Assembly (NCBI GenBank): GCA_003561665.1
Contig: PWVY01000038.1
Location: 1 to 7,707 of the forward strand
Length of the DNA: 7,707 nucleotides
Direction of reading: 5' to 3'
DNA from: Thermoplasmata archaeon
Lineage (GTDB): Archaea > Thermoplasmatota > SW-10-69-26
Shown here piece by piece: positions 1 to 5,753 of this stretch. The number at the start of each line of letters is the position of its first letter. Within the stretch, counting starts at the first letter, position 1. A program made the translations under genes and the position numbers. The notes under the pieces were generated by a model, which saw only the letters and a program-made list of their open reading frames with translations, was not told the DNA's origin and did not search any database.

Positions 1-189
1 GGCCGCGGCACCCAAACCCTCGTCGACAACGGCCTCGACCTAGCCCACGCCTTATCCACCGCCGCCGACGAAGCCAACGGCAACGGCGGCGGACACCCCA
101 TCGCCGCCGGCGCCATGATCCCCGCCAAGAACAAAACCCAATTCCTCGAACGCCTCGACGAGATCGTTCAGGAGCAACTCGAAGGATGA
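1..189 (+). CDS. DHH/DHHA1 phosphoesterase (archaeal RecJ-like), C-terminal end
   Basis: Partial gene: only the last 62 codons are in the window, in frame from base 1 to a TGA at 187-189. The visible part contains a glycine-rich GGGHPIAAGA stretch (fragment residues 29-38), the hallmark of the DHHA1 substrate-binding domain of DHH-family phosphoesterases, followed by a helix ending in VQEQLEG. The opening RGTQ..V..GLDLA resembles the same region of archaeal RecJ-like (GAN-type) single-strand exonucleases. In that family the N-terminal DHH domain, outside this window, binds the metal ions and cleaves nucleic acid. The next gene, pcc1, starts inside its last codons (ATGA overlap), so the two are probably translated together; a DHH gene beside pcc1 is a recurrent archaeal arrangement. 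The assignment to the DHHA1 family is firm; the exact subfamily is inferred from context. Codons end mostly in C or A, as in the other native genes here. Confidence 0.85.
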   Translation, partial: GRGTQTLVDNGLDLAHALSTAADEANGNGGGHPIAAGAMIPAKNKTQFLERLDEIVQEQLEG

Positions 190-425
190 CATACAACGTC
201 ACCTGGCGGCTCACTATCGACACCCCCCACGCCGACACGCTCCAACAAGCCCTCGCCCCCGAGACCGACACCGAGCACGCCACCCTCTCAACGAAACCCG
301 ACTGCCTCATCATCGAAGGCCACGGCAACGCAGGCCAATGCCAACACGCCCTCGACGACATCCTCGCCTGCCTCACCGGCACCTTGGCAATGTTGGATCT
401 AGGTGATGCTTCGAACGCACAGTGA
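186..425 (+). CDS. pcc1: KEOPS complex subunit Pcc1
   Basis: A 79-residue protein, the usual size for archaeal Pcc1. Pcc1 is the small dimerising subunit of KEOPS, which with Kae1, Bud32 and Cgi121 makes the t6A modification at position 37 of ANN-decoding tRNAs in the cytoplasm. The sequence shows the expected alternation of beta strands (YNVTWRLTI near the start, CLIIEGHG around residues 40-47) and the C-terminal helix ALDDILACLTGTLAML typical of the family. The ATG overlaps the stop of the upstream DHH gene by four bases, so the start is well fixed and translational coupling is likely. Oddity: up to about codon 64 nearly every codon ends in C or A, but the last 15 codons (from about base 381) are mixed, with TTG, GGT, GAT, GCT and CAG. 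This matches the atypical DNA that follows and may mean the tail was replaced or extended when that DNA arrived. Family assignment rests on size, pattern and neighbour; no search was run. Confidence 0.8.
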   Translation: MTYNVTWRLTIDTPHADTLQQALAPETDTEHATLSTKPDCLIIEGHGNAGQCQHALDDILACLTGTLAMLDLGDASNAQ

Positions 426-449
426 TGGGTGCTTCATTGCAGATTCGGG

Positions 450-519
450 AAGCTCGCGGTGAACACTCGCCTTTCGCTAGCTTGCCAGCGTTAGATGCCT
501 AAGGCCCAAAGCCAACGCT
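450..519. repeat. Two inverted repeats in the non-coding patch after pcc1
   Basis: The 136 bases between pcc1 (ends 425) and the toxin gene (ends 562) hold no convincing gene. They contain two inverted repeats: AAGCTCGCG at 450-458 against CGCTAGCTT at 475-483, pairing eight of nine bases with a 16-base loop, and AGCGTT at 487-492 against AACGCT at 514-519, perfect, with a small GCC/GGC pair inside its loop. They lie between two genes that converge, so they could act in transcript ending, or be scars of whatever brought in the toxin-antitoxin pair. Neither is followed by a T-run on either strand. Short stems like these can also arise by chance. Confidence 0.35.
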
Positions 520-561
520 CTCCTCTGATATGCACGACTACCCGATACGACATGCACCATG

Positions 562-849
562 TCAGGGATAGCGGCGATCCAACCACCCGTAGCCCTCACC
601 ACGGTGGAAAATCTTCACTACGTCCACCGTTCGATGTCGGACGATGAAGACGGCCCGCCAGTCGCCTACGCGTAGCCGAAACATGGGCGGGTCGTTCTCT
701 GTCCGGAGACGCTTGACATCTTGTCCTGTGCTCTTCCCCGAAGGGTCCTCTGGGAGCGACGCCAACGCGGCGGGCATCCGTTTGCGTGGAGTCGGTGGCA
801 TCGTCCGTAGGATGGCTTTGGCCGTATCTTTGCGTAGCCTAAGCTTCAT
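562..849 (-). CDS. RelE/ParE-type toxin of a toxin-antitoxin pair
   Basis: A 95-residue basic protein from the ATG at 849 to the TGA at 562. The open frame runs further upstream to 930, but this ATG places the family start (MKLRLRKDTAKAIL) correctly and gives the normal RelE size. Features: an N-terminal strand then helices rich in Lys and Arg, a PEDPSGKS..DVKRL loop in the middle, the family signature FRLRVGDWRAVFIV (about residues 60-73), and a C-terminal VVKIFHRGEGYGWL strand. RelE proteins of this type fold like an RNase and usually cut mRNA on the ribosome, or poison gyrase in the ParE branch; which applies here cannot be told. The start overlaps the end of the antitoxin gene by 11 bases, the classic antitoxin-first operon with coupled translation. 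Unlike its neighbours the gene uses many G- and T-ending codons, suggesting it was acquired. No frameshift is seen, so it looks intact. Confidence 0.82.
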   Translation of the reverse strand: MKLRLRKDTAKAILRTMPPTPRKRMPAALASLPEDPSGKSTGQDVKRLRTENDPPMFRLRVGDWRAVFIVRHRTVDVVKIFHRGEGYGWLDRRYP

Positions 850-1039
850 CGTCCTCAAGCCCGACCCACAGATCGTTCTCGTCTGCCTCCGCGGCCAGGG
901 TTCGAACCTCACGGACGAACTCCTCCTCATCGATGCGATCCATCAAGGCATGGAGAATCTCCTCGTAGGTCATCCCCGCATGGCCATACCTCTTCAGGCG
1001 TTCACGAGTCCCAGGATCCAATGTGATCGTCGTAGCCAT
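839..1039 (-). CDS. Small antitoxin, ribbon-helix-helix-like, partner of the RelE toxin
   Basis: A 66-residue protein from the ATG at 1039 to the TAG at 839. It opens with a short strand (TTITLD, residues 3-8) followed by two helices (TRERLKRY and TYEEILHALMDRI), the layout of ribbon-helix-helix DNA-binding antitoxins common beside archaeal RelE and VapC toxins. The C-terminal third is very acidic (DEEEF, EADEND, GLEDDEA), as expected for the part that wraps a basic toxin. By analogy it would neutralise the toxin and bind its own promoter to repress the operon. The start is supported by a TAGGAAG stretch just upstream on the minus strand and by the AT-rich TATA region at 1058-1066. Codons are mixed at the third position, like the toxin and unlike the flanking genes. 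The family label is from size, fold pattern and operon position; I do not recognise a specific named antitoxin. Confidence 0.75.
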   Translation of the reverse strand: MATTITLDPGTRERLKRYGHAGMTYEEILHALMDRIDEEEFVREVRTLAAEADENDLWVGLEDDEA

Positions 1040-1057
1040 TGCTTCCTAACTATTGTT

Positions 1058-1066
1058 CATATATAG
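1058..1066. promoter_or_regulatory. TATA-like element between the antitoxin and aconitase genes
   Basis: The sequence CATATATAG sits in the AT-richest part of the window. Its core, ATATAT at 1059-1064, is palindromic and could bind TBP in either direction. It lies about 23 bases from the antitoxin ATG at 1039 on the minus strand, giving a nearly leaderless message, and about 37 bases before the ATG at 1099 on the plus strand. Serving the toxin-antitoxin operon is the more likely role; driving the aconitase gene as well is possible. A ribbon-helix-helix antitoxin would be expected to bind about here. Confidence 0.5.
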
Positions 1067-1079
1067 TCATAAAGTTTAC

Positions 1080-1086
1080 GAGGAGA
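1080..1086 (+). promoter_or_regulatory. Shine-Dalgarno-like GAGGAGA, possible alternative aconitase start
   Basis: GAGGAGA lies 12 bases before an in-frame ATG at 1099. If used, it would add 27 residues to the aconitase. The spacing is long, and the added residues do not resemble the start of the aconitase family, so this is offered as an alternative only. Confidence 0.3.
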
Positions 1087-1149
1087 CCATACCCCGCGAT
1101 GGCCCCGGAACATGCACCTCATCAACCTAGCAACGCCTTGGCGGACCTC

Positions 1150-1155
1150 TTTAAG
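1150..1155 (+). promoter_or_regulatory. TATA-like TTTAAG, 27 bases before the preferred aconitase ATG
   Basis: TTTAAG is centred about 27 bases upstream of the ATG at 1180. That is the distance expected if transcription begins at or next to the start codon, as in leaderless archaeal messages and as seen at the clear TATA box before the LVIVD lipoprotein gene in this window. It is a short, imperfect match, so it only supports the start choice. Confidence 0.4.
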
Positions 1156-1179
1156 CCCACACCCCAAACAGCAACCACC

Positions 1180-3159
1180 ATGCCGGGAACCGTCGCGGAG
1201 CAACTCATCGAAGACCACCTCATCGCGGGCACCATGGAACCAGGCGAAGAGATCGCGCTCGAAATCGACCAAACCCTCACGCAAGACGCCACCGGCACGC
1301 TCGTCATGCAAGAACTCGAAGCCATGGGCATCGACGAGGTCAAAACCGAACTCTCCGCCCAATACGTCGACCACAACCTCATCCAAGCCGACCACAAGAA
1401 CCCCGACGACCACCTCTTCCTCCAAAGCGCCTGCCAAAAATGGGGCCTCTGGTACTCACGACCCGGCAACGGCGTAAGCCACCCCGTCCACCAGGAACGC
1501 TTCGGCATCCCCGGCAAAACCCTCCTCGGCAGCGACAGCCACACCCCCGCCGCCGGCGCCATCGGCATGCTCGCCATGGGAAGCGGCGGCCTCGACGTCG
1601 CCATGGCCATAGCCGGCGAACCCTACAACATCACCATGCCCGAGATCTGGGGCGTCAAGCTCGAAGGCATCCTCCCCCCGTGGACCAGCGCCAAAGACAT
1701 CATCCTCGAGATGCTCCGCCGCCACAACGTCGACGGCGGCATGGGACGCATCATCGAATACCACGGCCCCGGCGTCGAAACCCTCTCCGCCATGGACCGC
1801 CACGTCATCGCCAACATGGGCACCGAACTTGGCGCCACCAGCACCGTCTTCCCCAGCGACGACGAAACCCAACGCTTCCTCCGCATCCAACAACGCGAAC
1901 ACGACTACACCCCCATCCACGCCACCGACAACGCCGAATACCACCACACCGAAACCATCGACCTAAGCCAAATCGAACCCCTCATCGCGCTCCCCCAAAG
2001 CCCCGGCAACGTCAAACCCGTCGCCGACGTCCAAGGCGAACCCATCTACCAAGCCTACATCGGCTCCAGCGCCAACCCCGGCCTACGCGACTTCGCCATC
2101 CCCTCCATGATGGTCGAAACCCAAACCATCCCCGACGACGTTAGCTTCGATGTCAACCCCAGCACACGCCAAGTCCTCGAGAACCTCACCACCATGGGCC
2201 ACCTCACCCCCCTAATCCAAGCCGGCGCCCGCCTCCACCAAGCCGGATGCAACGGATGCATCGGCATGGGCCAAGCCCCCGCCACCGACCAAAACAGCCT
2301 CCGCACCGTCCCCCGCAACTTCCCCGGCCGAAGCGGCACACGCGAAGACCGCGTCCACCTCGTCAGCCCCGAAACCGCCACCGCCAGCGCCCTTAAAGGA
2401 GAAATCACCGACCCCCGAACCCTCAAAGACGACCTCGACATCCCCTACCCCGAATGGAACGAACCGCTTGGCCTCATCATCCAAGACGACATGCTCATGC
2501 AACCCCTCACCCCCCACAAACGAGCCCAAACCGAACTCCGAAAAGGCCCCAACATCGAAACCCTCCCCACCTTCGAACCCATCCCCGACACCCTCACCGG
2601 GCCCATCCTGCTCAAAACCCACGACAACATCAGCACCGACGAGATCCTCCCCGCAGGCTCCAACGTCCTCCCCTACCGAAGCAACATCCCCCGCATCAGC
2701 GAATGGACCTTCGACCCCATCGATCCCACCTTCCACGACCGCGCCACGCAACACGACGGCCCCTTCCTCGTCATCGGCGGCGACAACTACGGCCAAGGCT
2801 CCAGCCGCGAACACGCCGCCATCGCTCCCTACCACCTCGGCCTCCGAGCCGTCATCGCCAAAAGCTACGCACGCATCCACCACGAAAACCTCGCCAACTT
2901 CGGCGTCCTCCCCCTCCGCTTCGAGAACCCACACGACTACGACACCCTCGCAAAAAACGACACCCTCACCATCAAGAACATCCGAGACCAACTCCACGAC
3001 AACACGCACCCCACCATCCAAGCCCACCACGAAGGCACAGGAGACATCATCCCCACAACGCACGATCTGACCCAACGCGAGATCCGCATCCTCCTCAAAG
3101 GAGGCCTCATCGCCGACTACAAACACCGTCAACAAGACCAAAACCCCCAACGAACCTGA
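1180..3159 (+). CDS. acnA: Aconitate hydratase, Aquifex type
   Basis: A 659-residue cytoplasmic TCA-cycle enzyme interconverting citrate and isocitrate through cis-aconitate. The family opening TVAEQLIEDHLI..G..PGEEIALEIDQTLTQDATGT is intact. Active-site equivalents of mitochondrial aconitase are visible: D64-H65, H104, DSHT (119-122), PRNFPGR (R379, R384), R500 in LPYRSN, and GSSREH (S541, R543, H545) in the C-terminal swivel domain. Two Fe-S ligands are present as C357 and C360 in CNGC, but the first, normally the Cys of SCTN, is S297 in GSSANPG. I faintly recall this serine in some relatives, so it may be a subfamily trait, not a defect. Start: ATG 1180 matches where homologues begin, gives the family's usual length, has TTTAAG 27 bases upstream, and is where the strong C/A-ending codon habit begins. 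ATG 1099, behind a GAGGAGA, would add 27 unconserved residues. The hemerythrin gene follows after 12 bases. Confidence 0.93.
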   Translation: MPGTVAEQLIEDHLIAGTMEPGEEIALEIDQTLTQDATGTLVMQELEAMGIDEVKTELSAQYVDHNLIQADHKNPDDHLFLQSACQKWGLWYSRPGNGVSHPVHQERFGIPGKTLLGSDSHTPAAGAIGMLAMGSGGLDVAMAIAGEPYNITMPEIWGVKLEGILPPWTSAKDIILEMLRRHNVDGGMGRIIEYHGPGVETLSAMDRHVIANMGTELGATSTVFPSDDETQRFLRIQQREHDYTPIHATDNAEYHHTETIDLSQIEPLIALPQSPGNVKPVADVQGEPIYQAYIGSSANPGLRDFAIPSMMVETQTIPDDVSFDVNPSTRQVLENLTTMGHLTPLIQAGARLHQAGCNGCIGMGQAPATDQNSLRTVPRNFPGRSGTREDRVHLVSPETATASALKGEITDPRTLKDDLDIPYPEWNEPLGLIIQDDMLMQPLTPHKRAQTELRKGPNIETLPTFEPIPDTLTGPILLKTHDNISTDEILPAGSNVLPYRSNIPRISEWTFDPIDPTFHDRATQHDGPFLVIGGDNYGQGSSREHAAIAPYHLGLRAVIAKSYARIHHENLANFGVLPLRFENPHDYDTLAKNDTLTIKNIRDQLHDNTHPTIQAHHEGTGDIIPTTHDLTQREIRILLKGGLIADYKHRQQDQNPQRT

Positions 3160-3171
3160 CACGCACACAAC

Positions 3172-3675
3172 ATGAAACGACACCCCGCGCTCGCCGATCT
3201 AAGCCGCGACCACCACCACGCCCTCGTCCACGCAAAAACGCTCACACAAACCCCCGACGAAGACACCGCCCAAACGAACGCCCAACGCTACATCGACCAC
3301 TGGAACGACGCCGTCGAATGGCACTTCATCGAGGAAGAACTCACCATCCTCCCCATCCTCCAACGCCACATCCCCCTCCCCACCAACGAACACGTCCAAC
3401 GCATGATCACGGACCACGCCTGGATCCGCGACCAAACCCAACACCTCATCGATCACATCGACCAGGGAAACCCCATCAAACAGACGCTCCTCGAACTCGG
3501 CGAGCGCTTACGCGAGCACGCACGCTTCGAAGACCGTGAACTCTTCCCCTACCTCGAAAAGACGCTCACTGACGACGAGCTTCACGAACTCCACGACCGC
3601 TCCAAACGTTTCCGACGAGAACACCGAGGCCCCGACAGCATCGGACCCAAGACCTCACGAGGCGACGAAACCTGA
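3172..3675 (+). CDS. Hemerythrin HHE cation-binding domain protein
   Basis: A 167-residue single-domain, cytoplasmic four-helix-bundle protein expected to bind a di-iron centre. Ligand motifs appear in the right order: LSRDHHHAL (H14-H16) in helix 1, HFIEEE (H51, E55) in helix 2, DHAWIRDQ (H82) in helix 3, and HARFEDRE (H116, E120) in helix 4, the H...HxxxE...H...HxxxE pattern. The roughly 30-residue C-terminal tail is charged and probably flexible. Family members carry or sense oxygen or nitric oxide, or handle iron and help repair Fe-S clusters; the sequence cannot say which. It starts 12 bases after the aconitase stop with no TATA-like or ribosome-binding signal of its own, so co-transcription is likely, and a role in protecting or sensing for the oxygen-sensitive aconitase is a reasonable inference. 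Codon use is C/A-ending at first and becomes more mixed towards the 3' end. Confidence 0.88.
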   Translation: MKRHPALADLSRDHHHALVHAKTLTQTPDEDTAQTNAQRYIDHWNDAVEWHFIEEELTILPILQRHIPLPTNEHVQRMITDHAWIRDQTQHLIDHIDQGNPIKQTLLELGERLREHARFEDRELFPYLEKTLTDDELHELHDRSKRFRREHRGPDSIGPKTSRGDET

Positions 3676-3709
3676 AACGTTACGAAGGAATAGAACGTAA
3701 GAACCAGCG

Positions 3710-4099
3710 ATGACAGCTGAGCCCTGGAAGGTTCTCGTCGTTGACGATGTCGAGGGGCTTCGACGCCTCGTCTCGATCGTGCTTGGCCAGCACGACGCTT
3801 ACGAGGTCGTTGCGGAAGCCAGCTCAGGCGAGGAGGCCATCCAGAAAGCCCAAGAGACGAACCCCGACGTTGTCCTCCTGGACCTCTCGATGCCCGGCAT
3901 GGATGGGTTCGAGACGCTTGATCACATCCACGAGCAGGATGAGAACATCCACGTGATCGTGCTCAGCGGGCATGACAAAGAGCACAAGGCTCAGCAAGCC
4001 GCGCAGGCTGGCGCTCTCGCGTTCATCGAGAAAGCCGAGGACCCCCAGGCCCTCGTCGAGAAGCTCGACGAGGTCCTCAGACAAGCCCCCCGCCGGTGA
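3710..4099 (+). CDS. Stand-alone response regulator receiver (CheY-like) protein
   Basis: A 129-residue protein that is a receiver domain and nothing else. The phosphorylation site is complete: the acidic pair D12-D13 in VLVVDD, the phospho-acceptor D58 in VVLLDLSMPGMDG, S86 in VIVLSG at the Thr/Ser switch position, and K108 in FIEKAED. It would accept phosphate from a histidine kinase, but none is in the window, and with no output domain it must act by binding a partner protein. The nearest upstream gene is the hemerythrin, 34 bases away; hemerythrin domains are sometimes tied to oxygen signalling, so a link is possible but unproven. AACGT occurs at 3676-3680 and again at 3694-3698 just upstream, a possible small direct repeat. 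Codon use differs sharply from the aconitase: 11 of the first 20 codons end in G or T. It ends five bases from the convergent lipoprotein gene, leaving no room for a separate terminator. Confidence 0.93.
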   Translation: MTAEPWKVLVVDDVEGLRRLVSIVLGQHDAYEVVAEASSGEEAIQKAQETNPDVVLLDLSMPGMDGFETLDHIHEQDENIHVIVLSGHDKEHKAQQAAQAGALAFIEKAEDPQALVEKLDEVLRQAPRR

Positions 4100-4104
4100 A
4101 CCCC

Positions 4105-5463
4105 TCAAGCCCGGCTCGTGATCCCCTCAGACCCCATGGTGGATAGCGGGAACTGGAAGGCTTGCACGCCCGATGCGCCGCTTGAGTACACGACGCCCTC
4201 GTTAAGGACCACATCCCACACGTTCATCTCCTCCGTCATGTGGTACGCCAGCACGGGTGGATCTTCGCGATCCTCGGCCGTGCGTAAATCGATCACCCAC
4301 ACGCCCAGGTTATAGTGGGCGATGTACGCGATGCCCTCCTCCAGTTGCAGGTTATGGGGGCTTGAGTGCTCTTCACCAGGAAGTTCCCCCGTCACGATCG
4401 TGGTTCGCCCTGTGGTCTCCTCGACCGGGTTCACCCAGCGCGTGACGAGTTCAGGATCGGTAGGGTCCGTCGTGTCCCACACGTACACCACGTTGCGTTC
4501 ATCCCCCGTAGCGTACAGGGTTCCCCCCACGACAGCGAACCCGATCTCAGGCGTGCCCACGGTGATCCGTCGGTCATCGATCCATTCAGTGGTGACGGTG
4601 TGGAGGTTCCCCGCTTCGTCATCGGCGAAATCGCTCCAGCTTCCAAGCTCTTCAGGTTCGCTAGGATCCGTGATGTCGACGATGCGAAGCCCGGCATCCC
4701 AGGCGGCGACGTACATGTACGTGCTCCCGTCGGGTTCTGCCATTACGAACATGTCATGGAGCCAGCCGCGGGCGTTGTAGTATGCGTCGATGACGTGGGG
4801 GTCTCGGTTTTGTTCGAGTTGACCGGGGGTGTAGCGGGCGACTTCTTCGAGGGTGCCTTCGTCGCGGTCGAAGTGGTGGATGGTGACGCTGTCACCGCTT
4901 GCGCCGAAGATGTGTTCGCCGTGGTTGGGCACGTCGAAGTAGGTGACCATGTGGGGGCCGCGACTGTTGCCGACGGGTTCGTAGGTGACGCGTTGGGGGT
5001 TGTTGGGGTCGGTGACGTCGTAGGCGTAGATGCCGCCGGTGAGGGGGCCGGTGCCGCCTTGGGGTGCTTCGCTGGCTTCGGTGTCGTCTGCGATGAAGGC
5101 GTATGCTCTATCGTCGCTGACTTTCACGTCGAGGCTGTTGGGGATGTCTTGGATGGTGCTGGCCGTGGTGGGGTTGTTGGGGTCGGTGACGTTGAGGATG
5201 GTGACGTGGTCGCCGTGGCTGACGTAGAGGTGATCGCCTGCGGGGTCGAGTTCTTGCCCGGCGCCGTTGTCCCAGTGGCTGATTTGGTGGAGGTTCGCGG
5301 CGGGTTCTCCGTTTTCGAGGGCTTGGAGGGGGTCAATCAGCTCGTTTTCGAGGGGCGTGTCGTTCTGGGCTTCTTGGAGCGTTTCGCCGTCGTCGAGGCC
5401 CAGGCACCCGGCGGTGAGGAGGAGGGCTGCCAGCGTGAGGAGGACCCGTGTGTGGACACGCAT
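4105..5463 (-). CDS. Secreted lipoprotein with LVIVD-type beta-propeller repeats
   Basis: A 452-residue protein. The first 20 residues form a lipoprotein signal: MRVHTR, a hydrophobic core LLTLAALLL, then TAGC with C20 as the predicted lipid-anchor cysteine, followed by an acidic, probably flexible linker. The body carries LVIVD-like blades of the form V..D(I/V)TDP..P, at about residues 87-98, 144-158, 258-272 and 325-340, with a degenerate one (VWVIDLRTAEDRED) near 388. Repeats of this kind build a beta-propeller on the outer face of the membrane. Histidines recur at blade starts: RGPHM, RDPHVID, GNLHTV and SSPHNLQ. Substrate unknown; adhesion, sugar binding or a metal centre are all possible. 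ATG 5463 is preferred over the GTG at 5478 because a strong TATA box lies 27 bases before it, implying a leaderless message, and because it gives a compact signal peptide. The codon habit changes abruptly near base 4760, well inside the gene. Confidence 0.85.
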   Translation of the reverse strand: MRVHTRVLLTLAALLLTAGCLGLDDGETLQEAQNDTPLENELIDPLQALENGEPAANLHQISHWDNGAGQELDPAGDHLYVSHGDHVTILNVTDPNNPTTASTIQDIPNSLDVKVSDDRAYAFIADDTEASEAPQGGTGPLTGGIYAYDVTDPNNPQRVTYEPVGNSRGPHMVTYFDVPNHGEHIFGASGDSVTIHHFDRDEGTLEEVARYTPGQLEQNRDPHVIDAYYNARGWLHDMFVMAEPDGSTYMYVAAWDAGLRIVDITDPSEPEELGSWSDFADDEAGNLHTVTTEWIDDRRITVGTPEIGFAVVGGTLYATGDERNVVYVWDTTDPTDPELVTRWVNPVEETTGRTTIVTGELPGEEHSSPHNLQLEEGIAYIAHYNLGVWVIDLRTAEDREDPPVLAYHMTEEMNVWDVVLNEGVVYSSGASGVQAFQFPLSTMGSEGITSRA

Positions 5464-5485
5464 GGTGGGCGAGCCCACGGGGAGG

Positions 5486-5494
5486 CTTATAAAC
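5486..5494 (-). promoter_or_regulatory. TATA box of the LVIVD lipoprotein gene
   Basis: Read on the minus strand the sequence is GTTTATAAG, close to the archaeal consensus. Its centre is 27 bases upstream of the ATG at 5463, so transcription should start at or within a base or two of that ATG, giving a leaderless message. This is the clearest promoter in the window. It also shows that the lipoprotein gene does not depend on read-through from the small membrane gene upstream. Confidence 0.75.
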
Positions 5495-5544
5495 GTTCTT
5501 GGGGGATCCTCGCTCGGGTGCGTTCTTGAGCACGTGTTGGAGCG

Positions 5545-5712
5545 CTAGGTTCGCGTCATCCCGCCGAGAAGATGGATGACGAGCACGATGATGCCGACGG
5601 CAAGAAGGATCCACCCGATGTACTGGAACGCTGCGGCCAGTTCGAGGAACCCGGTCAGGCTCAACAGGACGCCGATCACGAGAAGGATGATGCCCCAACG
5701 GATCAAGCTCAT
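5545..5712 (-). CDS. Small two-helix membrane protein, unknown function
   Basis: A 55-residue, very hydrophobic protein: MSLIRWG, a first membrane helix at about residues 6-22, a short turn with FLELAAAFQ, a second helix at about 31-50, and a short basic end GGMTRT. Two glycine-containing helices joined by a short loop make a hairpin. I do not recognise a named family, though tiny two-helix proteins like this are common and unassigned in archaea. The ATG at 5712 is chosen over an in-frame TTG at 5739 because it leaves only a short basic N-terminus before helix 1. Codons are mixed at the third position. It is 81 bases upstream of the lipoprotein gene on the same strand, which has its own promoter, and it is divergent from the membrane nuclease-like gene. 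The hydrophobic pattern is what argues that it is a real gene and that the long plus-strand frame across it is a shadow. Confidence 0.6.
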   Translation of the reverse strand: MSLIRWGIILLVIGVLLSLTGFLELAAAFQYIGWILLAVGIIVLVIHLLGGMTRT

Positions 5713-5753
5713 GCGTTCGCAAACGAGCGTGGCGGGCAAGTAGCCTCTCGTTC

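Noticed and set aside
850..930. 27-residue upstream extension of the RelE toxin
   Set aside because: It would overlap most of the antitoxin gene and extends beyond the normal RelE start; the ATG at 849 gives the family size.
644..1066. 140-codon plus-strand frame over the toxin-antitoxin pair
   Set aside because: Antisense to two overlapping genes with family signatures and the correct operon order; no motif of its own.
2212..3183. 323-codon open frame on the minus strand
   Set aside because: It is antisense to the aconitase, made almost only of Val, Gly, Asp, Glu and Ala, and is explained by the lack of G/T third positions on the coding strand.
2454..3539. 361-codon frame rich in Arg, Pro and His spanning the aconitase-hemerythrin junction
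   Set aside because: A frame-shifted reading of two clear genes; its composition is what C-rich DNA gives out of frame.
3676..3709. Operator formed by the two AACGT copies before the receiver gene
   Set aside because: Five-base repeats are too short to claim; noted in the gene entry only.
4366..5529. 387-codon open frame on the plus strand
   Set aside because: Antisense to the LVIVD lipoprotein, which has a signal peptide, repeats and a promoter; the plus frame has none of these.
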